A model generated the notes under the pieces. That model was not told the origin of the DNA and searched no databases. It saw nothing but the letters and a program-made list of their open reading frames with translations. Shown one piece after another: positions 24,630 to 38,316 of a DNA stretch of 64,000 nucleotides (the first letter of the stretch is position 1; every line of letters begins with the position of its first letter). Position numbers and translations under genes: made by a program. The stretch comes from Daphnia carinata (lineage: Eukaryota; Arthropoda; Branchiopoda; Diplostraca; Daphniidae), in the NCBI RefSeq assembly GCF_022539665.2, contig NC_081335.1, forward strand, positions 2,480,001 through 2,544,000. The letters are read 5' to 3'.

Positions 24630-26979
24630 CGTGATCGTAACGTTTCAACAGACCTACCGCAATCTACCGACCACCGTTTCTCAACCAAGGTCCAAGACCG
24701 TCTGATGTGCTTCTCACCATCGATCAGTCAAGTAATGGCTGGCAGAAACAATTGAATAACGGTACTACTAGGCTTTCAATTATGCTTGTTCAATACCCGA
24801 ACGTTAAACGCTCGACCGCCTTTTTTCAAGTAGAATTTCATAATCGGGAAATAAGTAAGCGATGCTAGACGTGATTTTCAATTTGGAGAATGAAAACAAT
24901 TGGAAAACAGTTTAAATTAGCTGGAGTTATTGTTGAAAAACAAGGAGCATTTTGATAGAATGATCATTGAATGGTATTCTTGTTATTTTCGTAAATATGA
25001 TACACACATAGAGCATAAGTATATAATAACATGGATAATGCCTTATACCACACGCACGCTTATCGATCATTCGCCCATTCTTCGTTAAACTCTTTGTCCT
25101 TTTTTAAAAAATTTGTTTAAAGTGTTTTAAGGGATACAGAATTCAGAAACGCCCGCGTGATTGGAAGGAAATACAGTAATTGGATGGAAGCAATTCTCAA
25201 CGAATTCAACCAACAAATAGTAAACAGCAGCAATTGAACGTATTCAACCTATTCAATGTGATAATCGGAGAATATAATAATAATCATGTATCAGAGAAAA
25301 CATTTTGTTCGTCAATTATTTTGCATTACAATCAGATGACATCACTGGTATGACCATTCGGCACGATGAATGCGATTAACACGATGGAATGAATAACAAT
25401 GCTAGTGGGCTCAAAAGGATTGACGGCCATGGTCAAATGCTTTCAATTAAAAATTAATTGTCAATCACCATCTGAGAATGGGAGAAGTTTTCAAACAGCA
25501 CACGTGCGTTTCTTTTCTTCTGTTTTTCTGAGATCTAGAGAGAACGACGACAGTAGATATTGCTAACAGTTCTAGTAGCTCTTTCCGCATCTCGCAATTA
25601 AATCAATTTCTCTATTTTCTTACTCTCGTCTCAAAAACAAAAGAACTGCGCGTCTACCTTTTTCCCCCCGGAAAACCAGCGTTTCTTTTTAGCAGCGGGA
25701 TGTCTTTCGTTATTCTCTTGTTATCGTTATTCTGTTACTTTTTTTTGTGTGTGCGGTATATTGTAGTGGTAGTAGATAGAGGCTTATAATGAATTCAACG
25801 GATTGTTCGGGAGAGTTTCGAATAAATGGGCAACATAAAAAAAAAACAGACACGATGCACGATTTTTTTTTTGCACTTGTTCGGCATTTCTTGTTTCAAA
25901 ACGGTATATAAGCTATAATTACAAAGCATTAGATGCCCAATATCAGAGAAAACTGAAAGTTGTTTTTGTTGTTGTAAGGGAACAGGTTGGGTAAGGAAAA
26001 TTCAAAGATGGGCGCCGCCGATCAATTTTTTATATGTAACATGTCAAATGGAATAAAAACACACGGTCAAAGTATATAGGTATAACGAATAAAACAAAAG
26101 AAATAAAAAAATAATAATAATAAGACGTTGAGAAAAAAAAAATTGAAAAATTGACAAGAACTATTTACGGTTACATCCGGAATCGCAAAAAAAGGTATAT
26201 AGATATCAAGTTTTGTACAATACACAATCAATCATTCACACATTTCTTAAAATTTGAAGTTTTTGTTCTTTAATTTTTGATTTTGTAACTTTTTTTGTGT
26301 TTTTTTTTTTTTTACCTTCTGTTATATAGTTCAAAATTTTAGAATCTTACATTTTCATTAGCAATGAAAACATAGGGAAAATAATAATAAAAAAAACTCA
26401 AACCGTTTCGTGAATAGAAAAACGAATACAAGGGACGAGGAAGAGAGGCACTATGAATATATATATATATAGGGATACTGTACAGGTTGTTAACATCGAA
26501 GAGAGACGCACAACGCGTTTGGGTGAAAACAAACAGGGACAAGGAGGCAGCACTGTTCAGCAGTTTAACGAAGAATTAAATTTAGTGATTCACCTTATGG
26601 AAACTGTCGTCCAAACAGGAGGAAGAAACGACGTTGCTTTTGATTGTCTTTTTTTTTCTTTTTGCTTCGTTTCAATCACAACAAACAGAGAGAAAAATAG
26701 ATCCATGACGTCACTGGAATGCTCTTGTTGCGAGACTGAGGGCAGGCTGAATCAAGGAAATAAAGAATCGATTCAATTGTTTATCGCGTTTGCCTTTTGT
26801 TTCTTTTTTGTTTCGGGCCTCCTTTTTTGTTCTAACGTTCGATCGAATGATTTTTGCCTCTAGCAAAAAGAAGCCGATTCTTTTCGATCCTCAATGACAC
26901 ACAAAATAAAAGCGTCTTTCAATTTATACAAAATAGCGCGCTTCAATAGAGGAACTCATTTTTCAAAATAGAAACAATT
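24630..26979. other. Intergenic region downstream of caudal
   Basis: About 2.3 kb, very AT-rich, with short repeats such as (AAT)n near 26111 and (AT)n near 26455. The part nearest 26980 is probably the caudal 3' untranslated region, and the part nearest 24630 the promoter of the glycine-rich gene. No coding signal. Confidence 0.45.
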
Positions 26980-29900
26980 TCAATCGAGTCCTAAGATGGG
27001 CTTGCTTTCTAATTGAACGACGGATCCCATGTGCTGTTGCATCGACGAGGAGATTTGAGGATTGCTGACCAGGCCGGGATGCTGGACGGCCATGTGTTGC
27101 ATGTGCTGTTGCTGCTGGCCAGAATGAAGGTGATGTTGTTGCTGTTGTTGTTGGACAGCGCCCAAAGACGGAACGACGTCCAATTTCTCCTTATGCAACA
27201 TTTCTTCGCGCTTCTTCACCTGTTTGCGCTCCTTGGCCCTCCGGTTTTGGAACCAAATTTTCACCTATGAAATCCAATGAAAATAGAATGAATCAATTAC
27301 AACAAATAAAGAAACGTTAAATAAACGAAATTTTTTTTATTTCAATATTTATACCTGTCGTTCGGAGAGGCCTAACACGCTGGCAAGCTCGGATTTGCGC
27401 CGGATGGTGATGTAGCGGCTGTAGTGGAACTCTTTCTCCAGCTCCAGTCGTTGGTGATCCGTGTAGACGACTCGGTACTTGTCCTTGGTTCTCGTCTTCC
27501 CTGCTGAGAATACATCCGATTCTAAATTGTAGGCATGTCAGTATGTCTTGATTGTTTCTCTTTATTTTTGAAAAACTAGGATACGGCTAATATCGAATTC
27601 TCTATGTCTACGCATCATTTCGCAATGGCATCTTACGTAAAAAGAGAAAAACCCCATTTTTTACCCAAAGCCTTAAGTTTAATTTCTTTTACGATGTCAT
27701 CAGATTATGTCCTATCAACGATTAAGATTCTTTTTTTCCTGAGGGGTGTGAAATAGTTCACGGCAGTTGCGCACACAAGAGTCGGAAATCGTTTGAAGTG
27801 TTCCACAAAAACATGGCGCAACTAGTGATACACTCGATGCTCCGCTGATTAGAAAGAGGCACACAGAAAAAAACGAAGGACATTCGGATAGTATTGCGTT
27901 TAAAAAATGGTGGTACCGCCAAACACCGGAACTTAAGTGGCTCAGGTGTGAATTTGTTTCAGTCGGTTCGTGCGCTTTGTTCCACCAAAAGGTGAGAGTT
28001 AGATAAATCTTGACATCAGAATGTTGCGCTATCGGAGCTTCACAATAGGTGTGGTCTAATATACTATGAGCGACACACACACAAAAAAATGGGCCTATCT
28101 CTCCCTAGTTAGACAACAAGCCGCGGTGGTCTCTTTTTTTTTTTTTTTTTTTAATCTGCTAACTTTTTCTTGTCTACCCAACAATGTCCTAACATGTATC
28201 AGAGGCCTTGTATCTGTCTTGTTTGATTTGTTCTCGCACACACACAGCGAGAAACACGTACTTGTAATCAAACCTGACCGTGTGTGTGTGTGTGTGTGTG
28301 TTATTTGTACCCCATGTCCTCTCTCTTTTTCGGTACTTATTGTGTTCTCACTCACCGTGCCCTGTTGTGTCAAAAAACACTTTTTTTTTTCTCTCTTTCG
28401 TTTGTTGCCCATGTGGATTTTGTTTGTTTGAACGGCGATAACGAGGAGTCAAAGCGGCGGCGGCAGACGTGGAGAACGTTGTAGACATATAGAACAAGAA
28501 ACACGGGTTTTCGAAAACGGAGGTGAAACACAGTCGGTAAAACATGAATCGCAAACGCTTTTTTTTTTCCTGTTATCTATGCATTTTTCGGGATGTCGGA
28601 TCAAGTGAACGTTCGAGTATGACGTCAATTGATTTCATTGGCGTGTGGATCCGCCAAGCAAAGAGATTATCGGGTTTCTCTGATTAATCCGAGAATCCGG
28701 AACTAAATCGCAATTGAAAATTGCTCAATTATTTTTTTGTTTTTGTTTTAATAAAATATTGTTTATTTTACGATGCCCTCGTATTGCGTACGCTGAACGT
28801 TACGATCCGACGGCGGATTTGATTAAAGAAAAATGAGAAAATCGATGGCGGAAAAAGAAACTACCGAAACAACAGGCCGGAAATTGCGACATTTTTCGTG
28901 TGAGAAGACCAAACAATCGCGCAAAAAGAAGCGAAATAGAAAATATACCTGCGGAATACGACAAGTGACCTGAATCACCTGCACGACCTTTAGTCGTCGA
29001 AACCTCGTGATCCTGACAGCAAAAGAAAAGATCCGATTTCTTCTTGTTTTTTTCTCTGAATTTTGTTAGGGCATTTCTCTTATGTGTCTCTCAGGTAAAT
29101 TTCTAATGACGTATAAAAAAACCTGGGCGGGGTTGTCTCACAACGTCTAGAAAACAGAAGGAAGCGGACTTTCCAAAAAGAGTCGACAAACAACATGGAA
29201 ATAGAAGTAAAAAAAAAAAACAAGCCGAAAGAGAAGGAAAACAAAAAGAGGCGCTGCAAATAGCGTCGTCGTCGCCGACTAAACCATCGCATTCATAATT
29301 GATATAATCATCGCCATAAAACGTGGCGGCAGCGGAACGAAAAACCGCTGCCATTGGAGCGATGGCCATTGCTCCATGTTCAGGTAGGCAAGGTACACAC
29401 ACACCTGATATATATAACAACATTTACAAAGAAGAAGGGGGGGGGGATTTTTTCTTTTTAAAAAAAAAAGACCTTACGAACAGAGAGGGTTTGGCTTAAC
29501 GGAGTAGCTCGGTCACGTCGTGTGATTGGCTGGAAAGCTCCGGAGTAGAGCGGGCTGGAGCGCTCTAGGACAAGATGGCGTCTCTCTTACGGGGATAACA
29601 CAATGGAAGGGAGGCGGACCTTTTGCGTAGCGTGAAAGGCTTTTATCTCTTTTTTTGCTCTCTCTCTCTCTACATGGATTGTACACACACACATACACGA
29701 TGGAATAGCGTGATGCGAAGCTCGCATGTCGTCATGGCCGACTGATTCTCTTTTTTTTTTTTCTCATTCCCTGTTTTTTTTTTTTTGTTGGATTTCCTGG
29801 ACAGGTTTCTACTGTAATATAGTGGAAGAAGTCCCCACCAGAAATCCCCCCCCCCCCCCATCGAAAAAGAAAAAAGGGAAAAATACATATCTGTGCCCCA

Positions 29901-32900
29901 TGAAAGAGTCATAAAAATAAAAGCTTTATTGCACCGCCCGACTTCCCTCTCTTTGGCTGGAAAAACTTTGTTGTGTTGTGTGTTGGTTGGTCGGTTTTCG
30001 TTCTTTTTTTCTTTTTTTTTGGGAGGGAAAAGAGGGGGGAGGAAGGCAATTGTTTTTTCACCCATCACCACCGACAATTTTCTGATCCTACATGCCCTTC
30101 TCTGTCGCTCTCTCCACGTCTCACTCCACCTGAGCTATAAAAGCCCGTCGGTGAAACAAGAAGGGAATAAAAAATAACATTCCAACAAATACCTGGGATG
30201 TGGCCACTGACTCGAATATTTTATTTTTTTTTCATTCGTCTTCTTTTCTCGCATTTATTACGACGATGATTTGTCCTCAATTTTTTTTTTTTTTTCACAA
30301 GATCGAGAGGGTGAGTTTTGAGGGATGATTGTACCGAGGGGTCAAAAACATACACATCTCCCATCTGTGACTAGCGGGGGGGTTTCAAATTTCCCGGGGT
30401 AAAAACCAAGTCGAAACAAATGAAAGGGGCGGTCTGTTTTGTCACAATGTGGACGTGTAACATGACAAGAGGATGGCCAAATTTTAAATCATTTCAAAGA
30501 AGATAAATGAACGAATCGCACAAAGAAAAAAGGTAATGATCAATCAGCCTGAAATACATACGAACTGTTCATCTGATAACAGAAAATGTTTTGAAACTAT
30601 TTCAAAAGCTGCCGCTTGTCTCGTTTGTTGACCTGACAAAAAGGCTGGCCACAACACACATCTAACCGAATACAAAGATTTTTTTTTTTTAAAGGAACAT
30701 GTGGGGGACTTAACATCCCGTCTTCAACACCGAAAAAATAAACAAAAAAAGGGAACGACAAAATACCCCCCCCCCCCCGCCATCGGAATATTGTTTGAAA
30801 CAACAAAACGTTAGCGCTCAGAAATCAGTAACAGCTTGTATACAAGAGTGATTCTACTTGTCAGGCCTATGGTAATCTATTAGTCGTATCCACTATAACG
30901 ACAACTTAAAAAGAGAAAAACGAGACATGGTTGGGGTCGACCAACCCGCTAATGTTTTGGGGCGGCTCTTTTCGAAATGATTCTTCTTCTTCTTTGCCAT
31001 CAGACGATGGACACGTTTGCAGAAACTGGAAAAAGAAAAATGGGGAGGACACGCGCGCCTTTTATTTTTTGCTACCGTGTGTCAGTCGCGCCGTCTTCAA
31101 TTTCCCCCCTTTTTTTGTTTAATTGCCTTTCGGCTCCCGAGTTCCAGTCATTAGGTCGGAGCCTCCTTCGTTCTTGGAGTAAGGAGAGATGCCAAATAAA
31201 AAATAAAAAAAACCCATTGTGGAATTGAATCGAGAATCCCTACCGGCCCTAACCAATGCTCCGCTATTTGCCCCGTTCTTAAAAAAAAATCAATGTCCTA
31301 CGCCCGAGTTTAGAGCGCACAGTGGCATTGGGTTGCCGCCACTTGTCCCAATGGATCATTAGGAGAGAGGTCAAAGTCGGCGCGACAGTGCACAACAAGA
31401 GAATGTGGCAATAGAGAAAGAAAAAGAGGAGCCGAAAATACGCACACAAAATACATGGAAACATTTCCAAACAAAAAAAAAAGAAAACGGGCGGCATATT
31501 TCAATTGGCGGCAATACACATCTTTCACTTTGGTCATTAGTCAGCTATTCTTTGCCTCACTGTTTTCAGATTTGATAGTTTTTTTGTTTTTTTTTTAACA
31601 AATAGCTTCTTTCCCTTCATTTGCATGTGACATTCGCAGGTGAAACGTAAAAGCCTTCCCCTTAAAGAAACAAATAGGCGTTGGTCAGAGATATACCTTT
31701 TGACTATAACTTGATAAAAAAAAAAATTGACTAGTCGTTCCACCCCCCTTGGAAACAATTCGCCATGGAACAAACAAAAAATAGGGTAGATCAGGTTAAG
31801 AAAAAAACATTGGGAGTGGTCGTTAAGCACGTGCTACCAACTGTGTTGCCTATCTCTCTGTTATCAATCAAAACCATCTCGGAGTCGATCTCTGTTGTCT
31901 CATTGTCCCCACATTTTTTGTGTGTATACAAGTTGCAACTGAGACAGACACGAGCCAACAAAAAAGAATAAAGATCGTGTTATCGGAATATGAAATCGGA
32001 AGCTAAAAAACGCATGAATCGATCCCAAGAGCCTCATCGGATGATTGTGTCGCCCAGAGTTGTCCACAAGTGGACGCTATAAACCCATCACATCTAAAGG
32101 TCTCGATATTCTTATTGAATTGTCTACAGAAGCCCTTTGTTTTTGATTTTTAATTAAATAAGAAATCTCACCTGGATTGACGTTGTTGTTGTGATACGAT
32201 GGCTTCTTCATCCATCCGTACGGCGATTGAGCCGCTTGAGGCCGCGAGCCCATCGCCGAGCCGTTGGATCCGACCAATTGCTGTTGATTCTGTTGGCTCA
32301 TCGATCCGCCGGATGAAGGTCCCGTCATGGCGCCCTGCGCCGCCACAGTGTTCTGTTGTTGTTGCTGTTGTTGTTGGAGATTGAGTAGATTGTTGCCGGA
32401 CGAACCTCCGCCCAGCATTCCTTGCTGTTGCTGCTGGGCTGGCGATCCGGCGCTGCTCAAACCGTCGCTACCGGCCAGGCCGGAATCGGGCGAATGGTGA
32501 CCGGTTACGACTCCCGCGTTCATCCGATGAGGGTCCACCATCTGCGCGTGATTGTTGTGATGATGCGGATGATGCAAATGGGCGTGATGAGGCGAAATGA
32601 AGTCGCCAGATCCACCGGAACTGGCGAAAAGTTTGCCGTACGCAGCGGCCGCAGCAACAGAGTAGCTGCTGAGTTGTTGCTGGTCCGATAACGGACTGCT
32701 CGGCCCGTTAGCCGCGTTACCTCCGCCTTGCGGTTGCTGGACAAAGTGGGGGCTAGCGTCCGGACTGCTCACACCTCCTCCGCCGCCCTGTTGTTGTTGG
32801 CCGTTGTTGTTGCTCGGCGAATTGACCCATTCCTCGTAGCCGACCGATGCGACGGGCGTGCGTGGCGATAAGCTGCTGGACAATCCGGCGGAGTAGACGG

Positions 32901-33423
32901 CGGCGGGTGACGGATGCCAAGAGTTTCCTCCGTCGGCCGTCACCAATCCACCAACTTGAAATTGCTGCTGATGTTCCATGGCCGCGTTGGGCGCCGTCGA
33001 TGTCTGGTGGTGCACCCCCTGTCCGCCTCCACCTCCGCCACTGCCCCAATGGTGCGGATGCGGATAGCCAAAGTAAGCCGCTTGATTGGCCGCCATTTGG
33101 TGGTGCGAATTCAAGTGAGAATGCGGATGGTGAGGCCCTTGATGATGTCCGGCGTGGTGCAAGTTGAGCTGTCCAGCCACCGACGACGAAGACGGAGGTG
33201 GAGGCCCCTGTGAGTGATGCCTGGCCGTCAGATTGTGAATGGCGGCGGCGGCGTGATGGTGGTGATGATGCGCGTGATGCGGAGGCGTCGTACTGTGACC
33301 TACTCCGACTGGCCCCACTCCGCCACCAGGACCCATCACTCCACCGACAACGCCCGAATGATGCGGATGGTGCGGATGATGAGCCGCTGGGAACATGGCG
33401 AAACTGTCGTAGAGCGAAACCAT
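26980..33423 (-). CDS. cad: Caudal homeobox transcription factor
   Basis: Nuclear DNA-binding protein that patterns the posterior body axis in arthropods. Exon 1 (32172-33423) starts [11 protein letters not shown] and is dominated by His, Gln, Gly and Ser runs; it ends with a hexapeptide-like YGWMKK motif. A 39-base exon (28949-28987) adds 13 residues. Exon 3 (27355-27500) begins the homeodomain at [19 protein letters not shown] and continues through [13 protein letters not shown]. Exon 4 (26980-27264) supplies [15 protein letters not shown], a polyglutamine stretch and the C-terminus KPILGLD. The four exons sum to 1,722 bases, an exact frame for 573 residues. [20 protein letters not shown] and RRAKERKQ identify the Cdx/caudal class rather than other Hox/ParaHox classes. 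An upstream Met at 33462 is in frame, but the family start MVS is preferred. Introns are long (1.4 and 3.2 kb) by local standards. Confidence 0.93.
28281..28301. repeat. (GT)n microsatellite in the caudal intron
   Basis: About ten uninterrupted GT dinucleotides within the 3.2/1.4-kb intron region of caudal, close to a poly-T run at 28134-28152. Confidence 0.85.
29437..29446. repeat. Poly-G tract (10)
   Basis: First of eight G/C homopolymer runs of nine or more bases between 29.4 and 45.0 kb. This one is in the long caudal intron. Confidence 0.85.
29846..29859. repeat. Poly-C tract (14)
   Basis: Run of 14 C in the long caudal intron. A similar run of 13 C lies at 30766-30778. Confidence 0.85.
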
Positions 33424-36400
33424 TTTCCGATTGTCTTTTGTTCTTTTCGACGATGAAAACAAAAACGAAAACAGTTCAATAATTCTTGATGAATACGGCG
33501 AGAAATGTTAGTTGCACTTCACAGTCACACACACAACCGCCGGAATGCGGCGCTTTTCCGACCAACTGAAAAATCTTTGAAAATGTTGGCGCTAATTTCC
33601 GAAGTCATCCAGACACTCGCGGAAGAAAAATCAGTTTAAAAAAAAAAAATTCTTTTTTGATGTTGTCGAAACTGTCCGTTCAAAGAATGAAAAAAAAAAA
33701 TAAATAAATAAACAAGCTGGCACTCTGGTACACGAATGGGTGAAGCTCAGCGGATGAAGATGAACGGACAACTGCGAGTCGTGAGACGTTCGACCGATCG
33801 GTATGTTGCCTACCACTGTTCACGCTAGACTGAACTTCAATCGTGTCGAGCACATTCTAGCCTACACACAACTACTCGCCCATTTTACCCCTCCTCCCAT
33901 CCTACACACACACACACACACGAGTCCACTCCCTAACCCACCCAGCCGACCCCCTATCTTTTTTTTTTTGAGGGAGGCTCTCTCTCTTCTATTCCTTTTG
34001 GATATCCATGTCAACCAAATTCTCCTATCATTTTTTCATTTCTTTTTTTTTATGGTAGGGAAAAAAAAAGGAGAATTCAACTAGAAAGAGAGAGAGCTAT
34101 TAAACATGGTGCGCTCCAATAGGAAAGTGCGTCGCCGATGGGATAGGAGGAGCTTGAGCGTGCCGACTTTCCGTCCTCTGGAGAGCTCTCATTGGTAGTT
34201 CCTTTTGAAGTGAACAGGGCACCGCATTTACATACACACACAGCTGGAAACATTCGTATCATCTTTCTAACGTCGTCCTTTTTAATCGAAAATATTGTCG
34301 GGAAGACGGAAAATACATACGTCTTTATCCCCACTTCTTGCTGCATATTCTTCACGGCCGTTGGCTAAATCCAAAAAATTAAAACTATATAACCAAGTAT
34401 TTAAAAAAAAAAAAATCTATAAATTAAAACTTATCTGAATAATTGATGGAAAAATGAATGCCGCAGTCACATGATTCTAAGGTGTGACATTTGTCGTTTC
34501 AATTTGTTTCTTGCCTTTCTTTTCCGGCTGTTGATCTCGTTTGAATCGTAGGTGAGCGTCCGTTAGTATCCGATACACGTACGCAGGCCTATATAAAAAA
34601 ACAAAATAGCATCAAATACAGACAAATTGTTTTCTATAGACACGGGTTTTTTTTTCTTTTCTTAAAAAACGAATATTTTTTTTTCTTTGGTGCTGGCCTG
34701 ATGGCCGCGCGCGCATTCTAGAGCCTGCCGGCTAACGGCATTCTTCGCCAAGGTTGTGACGGCTACCTTTGACACTATGGTGCGAATTGCGCCTCGGAGA
34801 TTTTTTTCCGATTCCTTCTTTCTTTCTTTCTTCTTCACCTTTCAATGTTGTGTCTTTCTTTTCAATAGCTTTCAAAAACCGCGCTTCGAATTTTCTTTCT
34901 TTTCCTCCGCAGAAACTCATTTCCATTTTGAAACGTTCAAAACCATCAAGATTTCAAAACATCGATAAACTTACTGCCAATTTCATTTTTAAATTTGAAT
35001 CTTCTTATCTCCAGGATGCGGATCATTCTTTTCCCAACCGATCGGATTGGTGTGGTATACTCAAACGCGTAATAGACGTACACAAGAGTGTGAACATTTC
35101 AAAAATAAAAGTTAAAGTTTTCTTTTATATGAAGGAGGGCTTTGGTTGTCAAGAGGGGTTCGTGCTCTTTTCCAACTCGGCTGTCTCTATTTAAATCGAT
35201 ATAGCCTTTTTTTCATAAACCTTCCTAGTTCGAAAAAGCGCGCGCGCGCAAAAATAAAATAATAAAATCAAGAGGAAACGATACGTACATCTTCAAAAAA
35301 AAAAAAAAAAAAAGAGGATGGCATTTAGCAAGTCGGCAACATCAGCCCGGCGCGGCGGTCATGTCGGCGCGGCTAAGGATCGGAGGCTATTTGGCGCGGA
35401 CGGTAAAAAAAAAATAAAAAAATTTCTGTACTGGCGGCGGGTTCGAATGAATCGTCGGGGCACTTCTCTTTTTCATCAAGCTCGTCTGCACACATACGCA
35501 CAACGATCGAAAGCCTATCCAGTTAGGGGGAGATACTTGTTTTCTATATACCTGATGGATCCCAAGAGAGTCATCACGCATATAAAAAAAAAAGGAATAC
35601 TGGCGTATATGTTGAAGGATCCTGGCGTCTGCATTTGATGTCGCCGATGCTACACGTGCCTCATTCTGCAATAGAAAAAAGAAAAAAAAAATTTGAATTT
35701 AGCGCGTAAACAAATTGGCGAATTATCATTGGTGTTATTTCAATTTTTCGTTTTGTCTTGGGCTTTATATGACGTTCGTTATGAGTCCAACGAAAAATGT
35801 TGGCAATTCTGTTTAGTCGTGTTGCAATAACAAAGCAGAAGCTCGCGCAACTTTATTGGCACTGTGATATACTCGAACGTGTGCGCAGTAAATAACCGCC
35901 GACCCTTTATGGGGGCGTCATCGAGCTACTAGCTACCTTACGCCAGCCTCAAACGGTGTACAACTATAGAGCGTCTGCTCGTATATAACGTATAAAAGCA
36001 TCATGTCCGCAGTATAAAAATCTAGCTTTCCAACAACAGAAAGAAAGAAAAAAAAAACGAATGAAAAACCTTATAAACGTACCAATCAAATTATATAGCC
36101 TATGGGTCAACCTGTAAATTTGATTGCGAGCCATACGACGTGTTAGGGCAAAGACATCACAAACACTGTATCTATTTATTGTCTTTAGAAACGAAACAAA
36201 AAAATCGCCGCTTTGTCTATCAGAAAATATTCAAACAAAAGGGAAACGAAAAGAAAAGAAAAACTAAATTCTGTCCAAGAGTTTGGTGACATGTTTGGCA
36301 GAAAACCAATGGTCGCCTTCTATACGAAAAGCCCTACATGCTGTTTGAGCGTAAACCAATAAAAAGAACAAAAAATACCTTCTTGTTTTCGGCATTTTTT

Positions 36401-36455
36401 GTTTTGTCCTGTTTGGTGTGGTGATGGTGGTTTGGGTGATGCCTCAGCCAGTCAA

Positions 36456-36474
36456 CCCCCCCCCCCCCCCCCCC
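36456..36474. repeat. Poly-C tract (19)
   Basis: Longest C run in the window. Others in the same gene-poor region are at 38078-38086, 38600-38609 and 44980-44989. Confidence 0.85.
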
Positions 36475-38285
36475 TATGTGTTTTTCTTCCACATCTCGTA
36501 GACATCTTCCTTTTTTTTTTCATCCTGTAGAGGAGTTGAAAGTCGTCACGAGGAATAAAAAGAGAGGGTCTGTGATCTTCTGCTGACCATTCGTTTGGGA
36601 GGGAAACGTACAGGGCAAATAGGAATAGTTCACGCTTTAAACCGTGACAATTCTGTTGGACCAAAAATGGGGATGTTTTGGCGGTGAAATCCAGCACCGA
36701 AGGCGGCCTTTCTTTTCTCTCTCTTTCACACACACACAAGATAAGGTTATTATACACGCTGGCTGCTGTGTTGTTGTTCTGTATACACACGAATCCAGAA
36801 AAAAGGGAAACACGTTTTATGTAGGCCCTGCCAAACAGAACGCTTTTCTCGAATTTCATTTACTCGACTGGCAACTGTTTGCCTCCGCCAACATCACTCA
36901 ACTATTTCATAGCTAAAATATTTAGTTAAATACTTTCTGTTCCCACGTCAAACAAAATTCGCCATTTCGATTTTTTACGTTCAGTTGAGCTCGGCACGCC
37001 AACAACAACTGATTGCGGTCAGCACTAAATGTCCTTACCTTTCCTCTTACCTATGTCTGGAAAGGTAGGGTAAGGTACCACATTTTGCTCTAGATCACCA
37101 CTTCTCCATTTTCACAAAAGAGACCCACATTTTTTCTTTTCGAAATGTATAGAAATCACACCCACCGGGGGTCTCAATACAAGCGAAAGGCTTACACAGC
37201 CGAACAATACATAGGCCTACACCTGTGCATATACGACGCAATAAAGAAGTTGTCTGACACAACAACCCGCTTCATTTACGCCATACATGGTACACACAAC
37301 AAATGCAATAGACAGTTGACGGTGTGTACATTCGAACAGAAGGTGACGTAGATGTCTTTACTATTAAGGCCTATTGGTCAATATTTGAACAAGGCTCGTG
37401 TTACAACAGGTACACACAACACCTCAATCAGCATTCTCGTCGTATGTGTTCTTTGAAAAGGAAAAAGAAACTATCCTCCAGAGTCTCTGCGGAAACAGTC
37501 TTTGAAACTTTGAAAAATGGCCCTTGTGGTGTGTATAGAGGTAGTGTTAATTTTCGAGCGCCCATCACCCCCCCATTGTTGACAAAAGCAATAGAATAAG
37601 CAAAACAAGTCAAACTTATTATGGCAGATAATAATAGTTAAAGCCTGTTGTCGATGTATATAAGTCTATCGACGCCAGTATTCTAATGAGTCGAGAGCCA
37701 AAAACACCCTACAAACCCCCAATCATCGTATAGAGCATTGCTACGAATAGGCGCTCGTGTGAATAAAAAAATATACGACAAACTTAAGGGAATAAAAGAA
37801 TTGAACGAGTCTATATATAAAAGCCCTGTGTATAGGCCTATAAGACGATTTTATTGGGTGTGCATTCGACAGCCAATAAAACGGACTTAGACGCATATAC
37901 TACACGCACGTTCGTCAACTATAAACCGAGTGATTGTTGATCAATTATTCAATTGGTTAACTCGAGTTATTAAGTCAGGTGTCTTAGTGGATAAGTGACA
38001 TTTCTACAGCACCAATTCTCACAATTTGAATCTATCCAGCAAGAAATCAATAAATTTCAATTAGTCAAACAGCCTCACCCCCCCCCTCCCGAAATAAATT
38101 TGATTGTTAACCCCAAAATGGTATCGGCATCAATATTGAAGATTCTATACTTCAACTGTTGCGCATCATTTCTTTTCTATCTCAATTTTCCCTTTATTTT
38201 CAACCAAAAAAACTTGTCATACGTCGCCGACGGTCTGTCTCCATTTTTTTCTTTCTCTCCGCTTTTGAATTTTATGACTGTATAC

Positions 38286-38316
38286 ACATATATATATATA
38301 TATTTTATATATACAT
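38286..38316. repeat. (TA)n microsatellite
   Basis: Imperfect TA repeat of about 30 bases flanked by ATACATACAT. Confidence 0.8.

Noticed and set aside
28095-28431. Overlapping frames on both strands around the (GT)n repeat
   Set aside because: Open only because of poly-T and GT repeats inside a caudal intron.
32422-33482. Several plus-strand frames opposite caudal exon 1
   Set aside because: Antisense shadows of His/Gln/Gly repeats in the caudal coding exon.
35440-35470. GGGTTCGAAT resembling a tRNA B box
   Set aside because: No matching A box or cloverleaf stems could be formed around it.
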